Shown here piece after piece: positions 1 to 8,133 of a stretch of DNA of 64,000 nucleotides (position 1 is its first letter; each line of letters opens with the position of its first letter). This DNA is from UBA4416 sp036676295 (GTDB taxonomy: Bacteria; Bacteroidota; Bacteroidia; B-17B0; Aurantibacillaceae), in the NCBI GenBank assembly GCA_036676295.1, contig JAKFDE010000061.1, positions 1-64,000 on the forward strand, written 5' to 3'. A program made the position numbers and the translations under genes. Under the pieces are notes generated by a model. It worked only from the letters and a program-made list of their open reading frames with translations, ran no database searches and was not told the DNA's origin.

Positions 1-3000
1 CGTACCGCCTGTTACTGTCGTTGTGATAACCCCATTCGCTGCCGTACAATTTGCATTCTGTGACCCTAAACTGATCGTCAATGCCGGCGGTTGTGTTACC
101 TCTACTGTCGTCGTTGTTATACAACCATTCGCATCTCTGATGCCCATCGTATAAATCCCCGCATTTTGATTGGTAAAGGTTGTTGATGCCTGATAAGCTC
201 CGCCATTTAAATTATATGAATACGTCGGCGTTCCTCCCGATCCTGTTACATTAACCGTTCCTGTGTTCGTACCAAAACATCTTGTCGGCACAGCTGTGGC
301 TGTAACCGCTACTTGTGTCGGTTGTGTTATCGTTAATGTTGTTGTTGCAATACATCCTGCAGCATCCCTAACCGTAATATTATAATTACCGGCAGGTAAA
401 TTACTGAATTGACCTGTACCATTAACGGTAACAGGAGTCGTATTAATAGAATACGAGAATGGCGCTCCAGCACCACCGGTTGGAATAGCAACTGTTGCTG
501 TACCATTAGTTAAACCAAAACAGGTAACATTTGAAAAACTCGTAATAGAGGTTGTTGGACTACCAATACTAGAAACCGTAAATGCTATAGATAAGGTACA
601 TGTATTTGCGTCCTTAACTATAACTGTATGTGTACCGGCTAATAACGTCCCTGTGGTTGCTGCTGTTGAAAAAGCTCCTCCGTCATAAGAATAACTATAC
701 GTTGGTACTCCTCCAACAACGGAAGTTACTGTAGCTGATCCATTAGCTGTTCCGCAACTAGCTGCTGTAGAGTTTACTGTTGCTGATGTGATCCCGGCAA
801 GTAATCCTACTGTTGCCGTTGTTGTAAATGTACAGCCATTAGCATCTCTTACAACAAACGTGTGGGAACCACTTGTTAACGTTCCAAAATTAGGTGATGC
901 TGTAAATGCACCGTTATCAATATTATAACTATATGTTGCCGTTCCGCCGGTAACACTCGCCACTGTCGCTGATCCTGTTGCCCCCGCACAACTAGCCGGT
1001 GACGTATTGACTGTCATTGCTGTAGGACCGGGCGCATTTGGAATAATTACATTTTTTATAAACGTACATCCATTAAAATCTCTTACCAAAAGTGTATACG
1101 TTCCCGAACCTAAGTTTGGAACAACCGTTGGAGAAGAAACTCCATTAACAGAATATGTATATGGTCCGGTTCCGCCGGTAGTTGAACTGATCGTAAAACT
1201 TCCGTTGCTTAAACCACAAGTTGCACTCGTTGTTGGTGAAGTAATCGCTGTAGGACCAGGCTGATTCACTAAATTAACCGTAGCCGTAGTCCTGCATCCA
1301 AAAGTATTTGTTATTGAAACAGTCGTTACTCCCGCAGGTACCGCTGTAATTGTTTGACCTCCTATTGTCCCCGCACTACTCGCAAAAGTAAAAGGCCCCT
1401 GGCCTGCTGACGAAGTATTATTTATAACTATTACCCCGTTACTATTTCCACAGGTCGGATTTGTTCCCGTTAACGTTAATGAAGGTAAAGGGTTTATAGT
1501 AGCAATAACCGTATTAGACAAATTACACCCTGAAAGTGTTCCTGTAACTGTATATGTTGTTGTAACCGTTGGACTCGCGGTAACCGTCGCTCCGTTAGTT
1601 GAAGACAAACCTGTTGCCGGGGCCCAGGTATATGTTGTTGCGCCACTAGCTGATAGCGTTGTGCCACCGCCCAAACAAACCGTTCCTCCTGTAGTTGATA
1701 GCGTTCCGGCAGGTGGTGCTGTTACTGTAACGGTTCTAACGATTGAAGTTCCGCAAACCGCATTACTAATGGTAACAGAATAAACGCCCGCACATAATCC
1801 TGAAACGGAATTTGTTGTTGCTCCGGTACTCCAGGAATAAGAATAAACTCCATTTCCTCCTGTAATAGAATTGATTTGTGCCGTTCCATTACACGCTCCG
1901 GGACATGAAGCCGGAGCCGCTGTCACAGTAGCCGCTAATGGGCCAAACAAATTAATATACCTTGTTAAAGTTGCCGGACATGCTCCGCCGATTGTTGCTG
2001 TAATAGCATATGTACCAGTTGTTGAATACGTTTGTGCGGGAGGTGTTGTTCCTGTATAGGTGTTACCATTACCAAAAGTCCAGCTCGGGACTCCTGCAGA
2101 AGTATTATTAATAGTAACGTTAACCGAGGATGCGCACACGGTACCAGTTGGAGCAATAGTAAAATTGACGACGGGGGCAATTAATGCTGTACCTTGCCAG
2201 GAAAAAACAAATCCTTGTCCATTACCGGTAAAATTACTAATCCTAATAGTATATGTTTGACCGGCAACACCATTAAATGCGGGGCTGTATTCGCCGGTTC
2301 CTGCACCTCCCATTCCAAAATTAAGTCCTGCGGCTCCTCCATAATTATAATTACAAACCACCTCTGTTCCATTACATCCGGCCGTAGTATTATACATTGC
2401 CCAATCAAACTCCGCTGTGGATGTGCTTGGATTTCCTGTCCATGCAATGGTTCCATTTTGAGTACAAGTAAACGTTATCCATAAATCTTGTGATGGCGTA
2501 CTTCCTGGGCCGATAAAACAACCTGGCTTGTTACCACTACCGGTAAACCCAGCCATACTGGAAAAAGTTAAATTGGTGGATGTGTTACAATAAGGAAATG
2601 CAATGGCACAATCATCTCCTGCACTAGGATTTGTTGGTGTTTGAGAGTTTACACAAATTTGGAATGTTCCCTGATTTCCACTAGTAGATGCTACTGAAAT
2701 CAAAAGCGTTGTTCCTACCGGTTGAGCATCTAAAACCATTACCGAACCGGTTCCGGTTGCACTGCCACAAAAATCAATTGTACCATCATTACAATTAGTG
2801 CCATCAACAACCAAAACCGGGTTTTGAAGTGTGTTTGGCGTAATCGTAATTGTGTTTTGTGTCCCCGTAGAAACAAATTGATACCAAACGAAATTAACAG
2901 ACGTACCATTACAACTTGTTGTTATACCATCATTGGTTCCACCAACGGTTGTACCATTAATACAAGCTGTTCCGGAAGATAAAGAAATTGGAGTTGCTGT

Positions 3001-3078
3001 TGCACAGTTATCAGATTGCGCTGTAGCAGCCTGTTTTAATACCAGTAAAAATAAAAGCGTGTATAAAAGATTCTTCAT
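1..3078 (-). CDS. Giant SprB/PKD-repeat surface protein, N-terminal part (3' end outside window)
   Basis: I translated the minus strand from the ATG at 3078 to position 1 and found 1026 codons with no stop, so the gene runs out of the window. The product starts with a signal peptide (about residues 1-21, cut after TATAQ-like AATAQ). Two Cys-containing beta-rich segments follow (about 22-330), then a PKD-like domain (about 330-405, containing SWTFGNG). After that come about eight SprB-type repeats of 75-85 residues plus one Ig/PKD-like unit. The repeats share the pattern C-x-G-x2-NG-x2-T, then GG-x-PTYSY, then AG-x-Y-x2-x-VRDANGCT. Such proteins are cell-surface adhesins exported by T9SS, normally ending in a gliding-motility or type A/B sorting domain, which cannot be seen here. 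Codon use is rich in Thr/Gly/Ser/Ala, as usual for this family. The small ORFs in other frames here are shadows. Family call firm; the specific role (adhesion, gliding) is inferred. Confidence 0.9.
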   Translation of the reverse strand, partial: MKNLLYTLLFLLVLKQAATAQSDNCATATPISLSSGTACINGTTVGGTNDGITTSCNGTSVNFVWYQFVSTGTQNTITITPNTLQNPVLVVDGTNCNDGTIDFCGSATGTGSVMVLDAQPVGTTLLISVASTSGNQGTFQICVNSQTPTNPSAGDDCAIAFPYCNTSTNLTFSSMAGFTGSGNKPGCFIGPGSTPSQDLWITFTCTQNGTIAWTGNPSTSTAEFDWAMYNTTAGCNGTEVVCNYNYGGAAGLNFGMGGAGTGEYSPAFNGVAGQTYTIRISNFTGNGQGFVFSWQGTALIAPVVNFTIAPTGTVCASSVNVTINNTSAGVPSWTFGNGNTYTGTTPPAQTYSTTGTYAITATIGGACPATLTRYINLFGPLAATVTAAPASCPGACNGTAQINSITGGNGVYSYSWSTGATTNSVSGLCAGVYSVTISNAVCGTSIVRTVTVTAPPAGTLSTTGGTVCLGGGTTLSASGATTYTWAPATGLSSTNGATVTASPTVTTTYTVTGTLSGCNLSNTVIATINPLPSLTLTGTNPTCGNSNGVIVINNTSSAGQGPFTFASSAGTIGGQTITAVPAGVTTVSITNTFGCRTTATVNLVNQPGPTAITSPTTSATCGLSNGSFTISSTTGGTGPYTYSVNGVSSPTVVPNLGSGTYTLLVRDFNGCTFIKNVIIPNAPGPTAMTVNTSPASCAGATGSATVASVTGGTATYSYNIDNGAFTASPNFGTLTSGSHTFVVRDANGCTFTTTATVGLLAGITSATVNSTAASCGTANGSATVTSVVGGVPTYSYSYDGGAFSTAATTGTLLAGTHTVIVKDANTCTLSIAFTVSSIGSPTTSITSFSNVTCFGLTNGTATVAIPTGGAGAPFSYSINTTPVTVNGTGQFSNLPAGNYNITVRDAAGCIATTTLTITQPTQVAVTATAVPTRCFGTNTGTVNVTGSGGTPTYSYNLNGGAYQASTTFTNQNAGIYTMGIRDANGCITTTTVEVTQPPALTISLGSQNANCTAANGVITTTVTGGT

Positions 3079-3097
3079 ATGCTAAATAATAAAATGA

Positions 3098-3448
3098 TTA
3101 GTTTGTACTGATATATTTAAATAATTCTAGTTTTTGGTAATCTTTAGAGATTTGAGATTTTGGAAGAATCATTATGCGCATGTTTTCCTTATAGTCAACA
3201 TAATTGACTTTATCTTGTAATCTATTTGCTTCTATCACGGTTATTGTAGAAATCGGAACCTGAGGATTAATCCTTGAGTTTATAATTTGAAACTGAAAAG
3301 AACCCAAGGCTTTATTCCACTTTTGGCTTAATTCTTCGTTTTCTTTTTGAGAATCCTGAGCTTTTGGTTGTTGTTGTTTTGCTTCGTTTTGAGAAAAACT
3401 ACTTAGAAAGAAAAATGAAAAAGAGATGATGAGAAAATGTTTAAACAT
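3098..3448 (-). CDS. Small exported protein of unknown function
   Basis: A 116-residue protein with a clear signal peptide (hydrophobic FLIISFSFFFLSSFS, cut before QNEAKQQQ). The mature part starts with a Gln/Lys/Glu-rich linker and continues into an alpha/beta-like segment ending near FKYISTN. I do not recognise the family. Its stop lies only 19 bp upstream of the ATG of the giant adhesin, on the same strand, so the two are probably co-transcribed with this gene first. A periplasmic or surface accessory role for the adhesin is possible but is only inferred from position. Confidence 0.75.
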   Translation of the reverse strand: MFKHFLIISFSFFFLSSFSQNEAKQQQPKAQDSQKENEELSQKWNKALGSFQFQIINSRINPQVPISTITVIEANRLQDKVNYVDYKENMRIMILPKSQISKDYQKLELFKYISTN

Positions 3449-3667
3449 ATTGCGGTTTTTTATTCATAAAAATAGGCCAAAAAAGTGCGTTATAACCGCT
3501 TTTTAATAAGTTATCCCTTGGTTTTACTCAATAAATCAGATTACATTTTGGATTATTTTTGAAATATCCGGGATTTACAAAAAAAGATAAACCGATTTAA
3601 AATAAAGATAAATGCCTATTAACGGTCTATTGATTTACTTAAAAGCAAAAATAGTTCGTTTATGGCC

Positions 3668-3692
3668 AGTTAAAAAAACTAGTTTTTTAACT
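3668..3692 (-). terminator. AT-rich palindromic hairpin after rpoN
   Basis: AGTTAAAAAA and TTTTTTAACT flank a short centre, forming a nearly perfect inverted repeat 30 bp beyond the rpoN stop codon. It is low in GC, so termination would be weak. It could act in either direction. Confidence 0.4.
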
Positions 3693-3721
3693 CTTTTTAG
3701 ATGGGTTTTGAAAATGTGAGA

Positions 3722-5209
3722 TTAAATTTCTTTTCTCATTCGCGCAACAGGAATGTCCAATTGCTCTCTATACTTGGCAACGGTTCTTCGTGCAATGTTA
3801 TAGCCTTTTTCTTTAAGAATGATACAGAGCGCATCATCCGTTAAAGGCTTGTGTTTGTCTTCAACACTAATACAATCTTGTAATATTTTTTTAACCTCAC
3901 GTGTACTCACCTCTTCTCCTCCTTCAGTGCTTAAGGATTCGGAGAAAAATGTTTTTAATAAAAACGTACCGTAAGGCGTTTGTACATATTTACTATTGGC
4001 TACGCGCGATACAGTTGAAATATCTAATCCTACTTTATCTGCAATGTCCTTTAGGATCATTGGCTTTAATTTCGATTCGTCGCCGCTGGCAAAATAATCA
4101 TTTTGATAATGCATAATGGCATGCATCGACACCAGCATAGTTTGATGACGTTGCTGTAAAGCCTCAATAAACCATTGTGCTGATTCAATTTTACCTTTTA
4201 CAAAAGATGTTGCTTCTTTGCTTGATTTTTCTTTTTGACGAGAATACTCTTTCAGCATTTCGATATAATCGTCACTTATTTTTAGTTCGGGTAAATTACG
4301 TTGATTAATACTTAACTCAGGAATACCATCATTTACATTGATGTTAAAATCCGGAACAACTTCCGACATTTGTCCTTTGTTGTCTCCTTCAGAGTTACCC
4401 GGTCTAGGATTCAGATGCGTGATCTCAGAAATAATATCTTTTAATTCGTCTTCTTCAATGTTTAGTTTTCTAATGATCTTATCATAGTGTTTTTTAGAAA
4501 ACTCATCCATCATGTTTTTTACCACCTCAACCGCTAAATGAGTTTCCTTAGCCTTGATCGGTTTGCGATCTAATTGGATCAATAAACACTCTTGTAAACT
4601 TCTGGCGCCTACACCCGCCGGATCAAACTCTTGAATAGTTTTTAAAACCTCTTCCAGTTCCTGCACAGTAGTTGTAGTGTTTTGAGAAAAGGCTAAATCA
4701 TCAACGATCAAATCCAACTCTCTTCTAACATATCCATCTTCATCTATACAGCCTATTAAATAAAGTCCTATAGCATATTGTTTTTCGGTTAAGTCTCTTA
4801 AGCCTAATTGTTCCTCTAATTGTGTATGAAAATCAGGGCCTTCTACGGCAACGGCTTGAAACATTTCATCATCAGCGCTGCGGTTAGAGACTTCGTATTT
4901 ATACGAATCCAGTTCTGCTGCATCCATATAGTCTTCATACTCATAACCATCATCTATTTTTTCAATCTCTTTCTCTTCGTAATCGTTTATTTCTTCTCCA
5001 TCAACAACATCTTCTGTTTCATAATCCTCTTCGTTGTTATCAGATTCTAATTCATTATTATCTTCTTCTAACGCCGGATTTAATTCCAGTTCTTCTTTTA
5101 TTCTTTGCTCTAGGGCAACAGTAGGCAACTGCAACAATTTCATTAATTGAATTTGTTGCGGCGAAAGTTTTTGTAATAACTTAAGTTGTTGTGTTTGCCT
5201 TAATGCCAT
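3722..5209 (-). CDS. rpoN: RNA polymerase sigma-54 factor RpoN
   Basis: A 495-residue sigma-54, full length for the family. Region I is the Gln/Leu-rich N-terminus (LKLLQKLSPQQIQLMKLLQ, residues about 9-27), which contacts activators. Region II (about 48-110) is extremely acidic, with runs of Glu/Asp/Asn. The core-binding region follows (about 115-310). The helix-turn-helix DIADKVGLDISTVSRV lies near residue 385-400, and the diagnostic RpoN box ARRTVAKYRE is at about 473-482. It directs transcription from -24/-12 promoters and needs an AAA+ enhancer-binding protein; none is encoded in this window. It stands alone between two hairpins. A possible promoter lies in the 70 bp after the terminator of the upstream operon. 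Confidence 0.97.
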   Translation of the reverse strand: MALRQTQQLKLLQKLSPQQIQLMKLLQLPTVALEQRIKEELELNPALEEDNNELESDNNEEDYETEDVVDGEEINDYEEKEIEKIDDGYEYEDYMDAAELDSYKYEVSNRSADDEMFQAVAVEGPDFHTQLEEQLGLRDLTEKQYAIGLYLIGCIDEDGYVRRELDLIVDDLAFSQNTTTTVQELEEVLKTIQEFDPAGVGARSLQECLLIQLDRKPIKAKETHLAVEVVKNMMDEFSKKHYDKIIRKLNIEEDELKDIISEITHLNPRPGNSEGDNKGQMSEVVPDFNINVNDGIPELSINQRNLPELKISDDYIEMLKEYSRQKEKSSKEATSFVKGKIESAQWFIEALQQRHQTMLVSMHAIMHYQNDYFASGDESKLKPMILKDIADKVGLDISTVSRVANSKYVQTPYGTFLLKTFFSESLSTEGGEEVSTREVKKILQDCISVEDKHKPLTDDALCIILKEKGYNIARRTVAKYREQLDIPVARMRKEI

Positions 5210-5227
5210 AAATCTTGACGTAAATAT

Positions 5228-5256
5228 ACAAAAGAGCCCCGAATATTTTCGAGGCC
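5228..5256 (-). terminator. Intrinsic terminator of the DUF420/LolA-like operon
   Basis: On the minus strand GCCTCGAA pairs with TTCGGGGC (one G-T wobble) around an AATA loop, followed by CTCTTTT. It lies between the DUF420 stop and the rpoN start, separating the two transcription units. Confidence 0.65.
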
Positions 5257-5281
5257 CGGTTATTTGAAATAAGAAATCTTT

Positions 5282-5881
5282 TTAGTAATTGTAATACGGT
5301 GTTATAAACCAATAAACCACAACCCCTGTTAAGGTAACATACAGCCATATTGGATAACTAAAGCGCGTTGTTCTTTTGTGCTTTACTCTATCGTCTTTTA
5401 ATGCATAATAAAATGATAATAAAATTAATGGTAGAACCACTACGGCCAATAAAATATGGCTTAATAAAATGATAAGATAAACTGGTCTTGATCCACTAAC
5501 GCTTGCCGCTTCTTCAGGATCTAAAACATGGTCATGATTAATGTCTCCAAAAATAGTGTCCGGAATAAAATAGTGAGCTGTTACGTATGAAACCAAAAAC
5601 AATGCAGATAAAAAGAACGCTGTAAGATTTAATTTTTTATGTAATTGAATGTTACGTTTTTTAATGGCCCACAAAGATGCGATCAATAACAAACTACAAG
5701 TACCGTTCAAAAAGGCATTCAACATTGGTAATTTATAAATAAAATCAGGGAAACTATCGGGTACCGGAATTAATTTTTGATTAAGAATTACGACTACGAT
5801 GCAAATTAAAACACTAACACTTAATACAATTTTAAAAACTGTTTTATCATTTTGTTTTTGAAATAAGTTTTGTGTTTCCAT
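5282..5881 (-). CDS. DUF420 family membrane protein with EF-hand-like loop
   Basis: A 199-residue integral membrane protein of the DUF420 family (YozB-like). Five hydrophobic segments are visible: about residues 16-36, 50-70, 85-105, 130-155 and 178-195. Family motifs are LPMLNAFLNGTCSLLL, ALFLVSYVTAHYF and the C-terminal SYPIWLYVTLTGVVVYW. Between the third and fourth membrane segments the loop contains DINHDHVLDPEE. This matches the Asp/Asn/Asp/Leu/Asp/Glu spacing of an EF-hand calcium loop, except His replaces the usual Gly. DUF420 genes often sit near cytochrome oxidase genes, but here it is the last gene of the LolA-like/hotdog operon, 8 bp after the hotdog gene. Function unknown. Confidence 0.85.
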   Translation of the reverse strand: METQNLFQKQNDKTVFKIVLSVSVLICIVVVILNQKLIPVPDSFPDFIYKLPMLNAFLNGTCSLLLIASLWAIKKRNIQLHKKLNLTAFFLSALFLVSYVTAHYFIPDTIFGDINHDHVLDPEEAASVSGSRPVYLIILLSHILLAVVVLPLILLSFYYALKDDRVKHKRTTRFSYPIWLYVTLTGVVVYWFITPYYNY

Positions 5882-5889
5882 AGTAATAA

Positions 5890-6267
5890 TTAATTGATTT
5901 TAAATGTTCCTTTAAACTTTGTAAATGTAGTGTTTTCGTAATAAAATTTAGCGTCTACAACATAACCGTTTTCTAATAGTTTATACACAATTTCCAGCTG
6001 AATTATTTTGTGTTGTGTGGGCACAATGGTCGCCAAAAATTTAATGTTATCGCCCTTTGTAAGCGTTAAGTTGGTATTGCTGTTTTTTTGTAAAAGCTCT
6101 TTAATAATCTGTGTTTGACAAACGCCTGGAACCACCGGCATTTGTTCGAAATGGCCCTTAAAAATCGGGTGTTTTTCATTTAAAATAATGGTTGCTGAAA
6201 CTGTTGAGTTTTCGGTTATTTCAGTATCAATGCTATAAAAGTCGTTTAATAAAAAAGTATCAATCAT
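5890..6267 (-). CDS. FabZ-like 3-hydroxyacyl-ACP dehydratase (hotdog fold)
   Basis: A 125-residue single-hotdog protein with the FabA/FabZ signature HPIFKGHFEQMPVVPGV at residues 33-49. In FabZ the His of GHF is catalytic (here His39). The second catalytic residue is a Glu four positions after PGV; here that position is Gln53 (CQTQ), so catalysis may be altered or the protein may only bind acyl chains. It overlaps the upstream lipoprotein gene by 8 bp, showing tight translational coupling. The setting (thioesterase, LolA-like, LolB-like lipoprotein) matches dehydratases of aryl-polyene/flexirubin clusters rather than housekeeping FabZ. Fold certain; reaction inferred. Confidence 0.85.
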   Translation of the reverse strand: MIDTFLLNDFYSIDTEITENSTVSATIILNEKHPIFKGHFEQMPVVPGVCQTQIIKELLQKNSNTNLTLTKGDNIKFLATIVPTQHKIIQLEIVYKLLENGYVVDAKFYYENTTFTKFKGTFKIN

Positions 6268-6916
6268 TTGTTTTTGGAATTTGTGTTAATTCGAAATAAA
6301 ACTTTACAAAACCATACTGCTTGCATTTTATTAGTGAATAGGTTTTTAATTCGTTGTTGTATGTATATAAAATTTTTGAGGTTCTTTTTCTTTTCTGAAA
6401 TGTTTCCTGTAAACTTAAGTTATTTTGTACTGTTGTCGTAAAGTACTGTTTTTCTTCTGCTTTGATGAGCCTAAACAAGGTGTTGTTATTCTTGTCGGTA
6501 AAAGATATTCCGGTCTTACCATAAATGTCCAGCAACAGCATGTCTTTAAAGTTTTTCTTTAAGGCGTTTACAACTTGTGGTTTGTTCAATGGCTCAAAAA
6601 CATACATCACATTCATCTCTCCGTTCTTCATTTCAAGATCAAACATCTTCATACCTAATTCTGTAATAAAAACTAAACGGGTAGACGCAGAGTCGGTTTG
6701 TTTAACAATTAGAATTCCGGTAAGATGATTTTTTAAAACATCGATAGTTGTTTGAAACTTAGTGGCGTTTGTGTTATTTACAACCGGAATAATATCTGAT
6801 CGATTCAATACGCTATTCTTTACGGCCGACTGTTTATACCGTGAAATTTTACAAGAAACAAAAGAGAAGAAGACTAAACTACTTAAGCATAAAATTATTT
6901 TCGGCAACAGGCGCAT
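6260..6916 (-). CDS. Outer-membrane lipoprotein, LolB/DUF3261-like
   Basis: A 218-residue protein with a lipoprotein signal peptide (lipobox FVSC, Cys near residue 22). The mature part looks beta-rich: FQTTIDVLKNHLTGILIVK is followed by RLVFITELGMKMFDLE, a pattern like the open beta-barrel of LolB and the DUF3261 lipoproteins of aryl-polyene clusters. The assignment rests on pattern and context, without a signature motif. The start lies 38 bp inside the 3' end of the LolA-like gene, and the end overlaps the hotdog gene by 8 bp, so all three are coupled. A LolA-like carrier and LolB-like acceptor pair would move a hydrophobic ligand or lipid to the outer membrane. Confidence 0.7.
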   Translation of the reverse strand: MRLLPKIILCLSSLVFFSFVSCKISRYKQSAVKNSVLNRSDIIPVVNNTNATKFQTTIDVLKNHLTGILIVKQTDSASTRLVFITELGMKMFDLEMKNGEMNVMYVFEPLNKPQVVNALKKNFKDMLLLDIYGKTGISFTDKNNNTLFRLIKAEEKQYFTTTVQNNLSLQETFQKRKRTSKILYTYNNELKTYSLIKCKQYGFVKFYFELTQIPKTND

Positions 6917-7502
6917 TTAGTTTTTTATTGAAAAAATCGATCATTGTTAAGTCTTCTGTCGATTCTATCATTTCCATTTTAGCCACCGAAGTTACACTTT
7001 TATCAAAATACAAGTTTATTTTTTTAAAGGTTTCTTTCATGTTTTTAGTTTGAGGCAATAATTCCAGCTTATAGTATTTATCATTTTCAAAATAATTGGT
7101 TTTAAATTTATTTGATTTAAAGATCGTTCCCTGAACACAAGACAACATAATGTCATTAATTTCTTTAAACACCTTGTTGCTGTTCATGTCGTATTTAGAG
7201 GTTTTCTTCGTGTCTTTAATAAAAACTTTTTCTTTATTGATAACGATCAGGTATTTAGTTGGGCTTAGATATTCCCATCGTAATAAATTTTCTTTTTTGA
7301 ATATAAAATGTCCTTTGCTAATGATCTTTTCTGATAATACACTTAGGTTTTTTTCTTGAGTAAAGTCTGACTCCATGGTATTTATTGCCCTACTCATGTT
7401 TTCAATCTTTGTTTTTAATAAGGCGGTATCTTTAACCGCTTTATAGTTTTGAGAAAAGCTGATCAGTGGCAAACAGCAGATAAATAAAAGTTGTTTAAAC
7501 AT
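6879..7502 (-). CDS. LolA-like periplasmic lipid/lipoprotein carrier
   Basis: A 207-residue exported protein. It has a signal peptide (about 1-17, ending ISFSQ), then the LolA-type core: SDFTQEKNLSVLSEKIISKG, then FIFKKENLLRWEYLSP (about residues 44-82). This pattern is typical of LolA homologues that carry lipoproteins or other hydrophobic cargo across the periplasm. It is the second gene of a five-gene operon, 67 bp after the thioesterase gene, and its 3' end overlaps the LolB-like lipoprotein gene by 38 bp. LolA paralogues in aryl-polyene/dialkylresorcinol clusters are thought to handle the pigment lipid, not general lipoproteins. The same is likely here, so I do not assign the symbol lolA. 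Confidence 0.85.
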   Translation of the reverse strand: MFKQLLFICCLPLISFSQNYKAVKDTALLKTKIENMSRAINTMESDFTQEKNLSVLSEKIISKGHFIFKKENLLRWEYLSPTKYLIVINKEKVFIKDTKKTSKYDMNSNKVFKEINDIMLSCVQGTIFKSNKFKTNYFENDKYYKLELLPQTKNMKETFKKINLYFDKSVTSVAKMEMIESTEDLTMIDFFNKKLNAPVAENNFMLK

Positions 7503-7569
7503 TTGACGAAGGTATAATATTAAATAATTTTTGTTTGAGGCGTTTTGTTAAGAAAACTTAAGCGCTATT

Positions 7570-7986
7570 TTACAGAACGTTCCACTCTTTTTTCCACTGC
7601 TCAATAAACGAAGGAACGGTTATGTGGAGCTCTTTAGTCATCGGATCCATAAATACCTGTGTGGTTTTTCCGGTGCAGGCAACATAGCCGTGTTTTGCGC
7701 TAAAGATCTTATACTCAAAAATTAATTTTGCTGCCGGTGAATTAATAAAGGTAGTTTCGATAATTGCGTTATCGCCATATTCTAAGATGCGTTTAAAATT
7801 TACTTGCAGATCGATCAACGGTACCGCTAAGCCTTTTTCGTAAATATCTAAATAGCCAAGCTTGTATTGTTTACCAAAAGCCTCTCTGCCGTCTTCAAAA
7901 TATCTCACAAAATGACCATGCCATACCACTCTAAGAGAATCAACTTCACTAAATTTTATTGGTATTTCGGTTTTATTAATTAACAT
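7570..7986 (-). CDS. Acyl-CoA/acyl-ACP thioesterase, 4HBT hotdog family
   Basis: A 138-residue hotdog protein with the 4-hydroxybenzoyl-CoA thioesterase/YbgC pattern. IKFSEVDSLRVVWHGHFVRYFEDGREAF (residues 11-38) contains the conserved D-x-x-x-V-x-(H/W)-x2-(Y/F)-x-R-(Y/F)-(F/L)-E region, with Asp16 at the catalytic position. It likely hydrolyses thioesters of CoA or ACP. As the first gene of the minus-strand operon it matches the thioesterase (ApeK-type) found next to LolA-like and DUF3261 genes in aryl-polyene clusters. A stand-alone YbgC-type enzyme is the alternative. Confidence 0.85.
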   Translation of the reverse strand: MLINKTEIPIKFSEVDSLRVVWHGHFVRYFEDGREAFGKQYKLGYLDIYEKGLAVPLIDLQVNFKRILEYGDNAIIETTFINSPAAKLIFEYKIFSAKHGYVACTGKTTQVFMDPMTKELHITVPSFIEQWKKEWNVL

Positions 7987-8133
7987 GTTTCAAATATACA
8001 CATGAAGGACCTTTTTTCCTCGAAAAAACCTTTTAGCCTTTTTGTATTACAAGCAAAATGATGTTAATTTTTTTGCTTTTATATTTTCAAATCACTAGAT
8101 TTGGAATTAAATTAACTAAAACTAATAACAAGG

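Noticed and set aside
1007..2484. Several plus- and minus-strand ORFs of 60-96 codons in the first 2.5 kb
   Set aside because: They lie opposite or out of frame with the long open SprB-repeat frame on the minus strand and have no domain of their own.
4820..5050. Hydrophobic 76-codon plus-strand ORF inside rpoN
   Set aside because: It is the antisense reading of the acidic region II of RpoN; Asp/Glu codons read backwards give Phe/Ile/Val.
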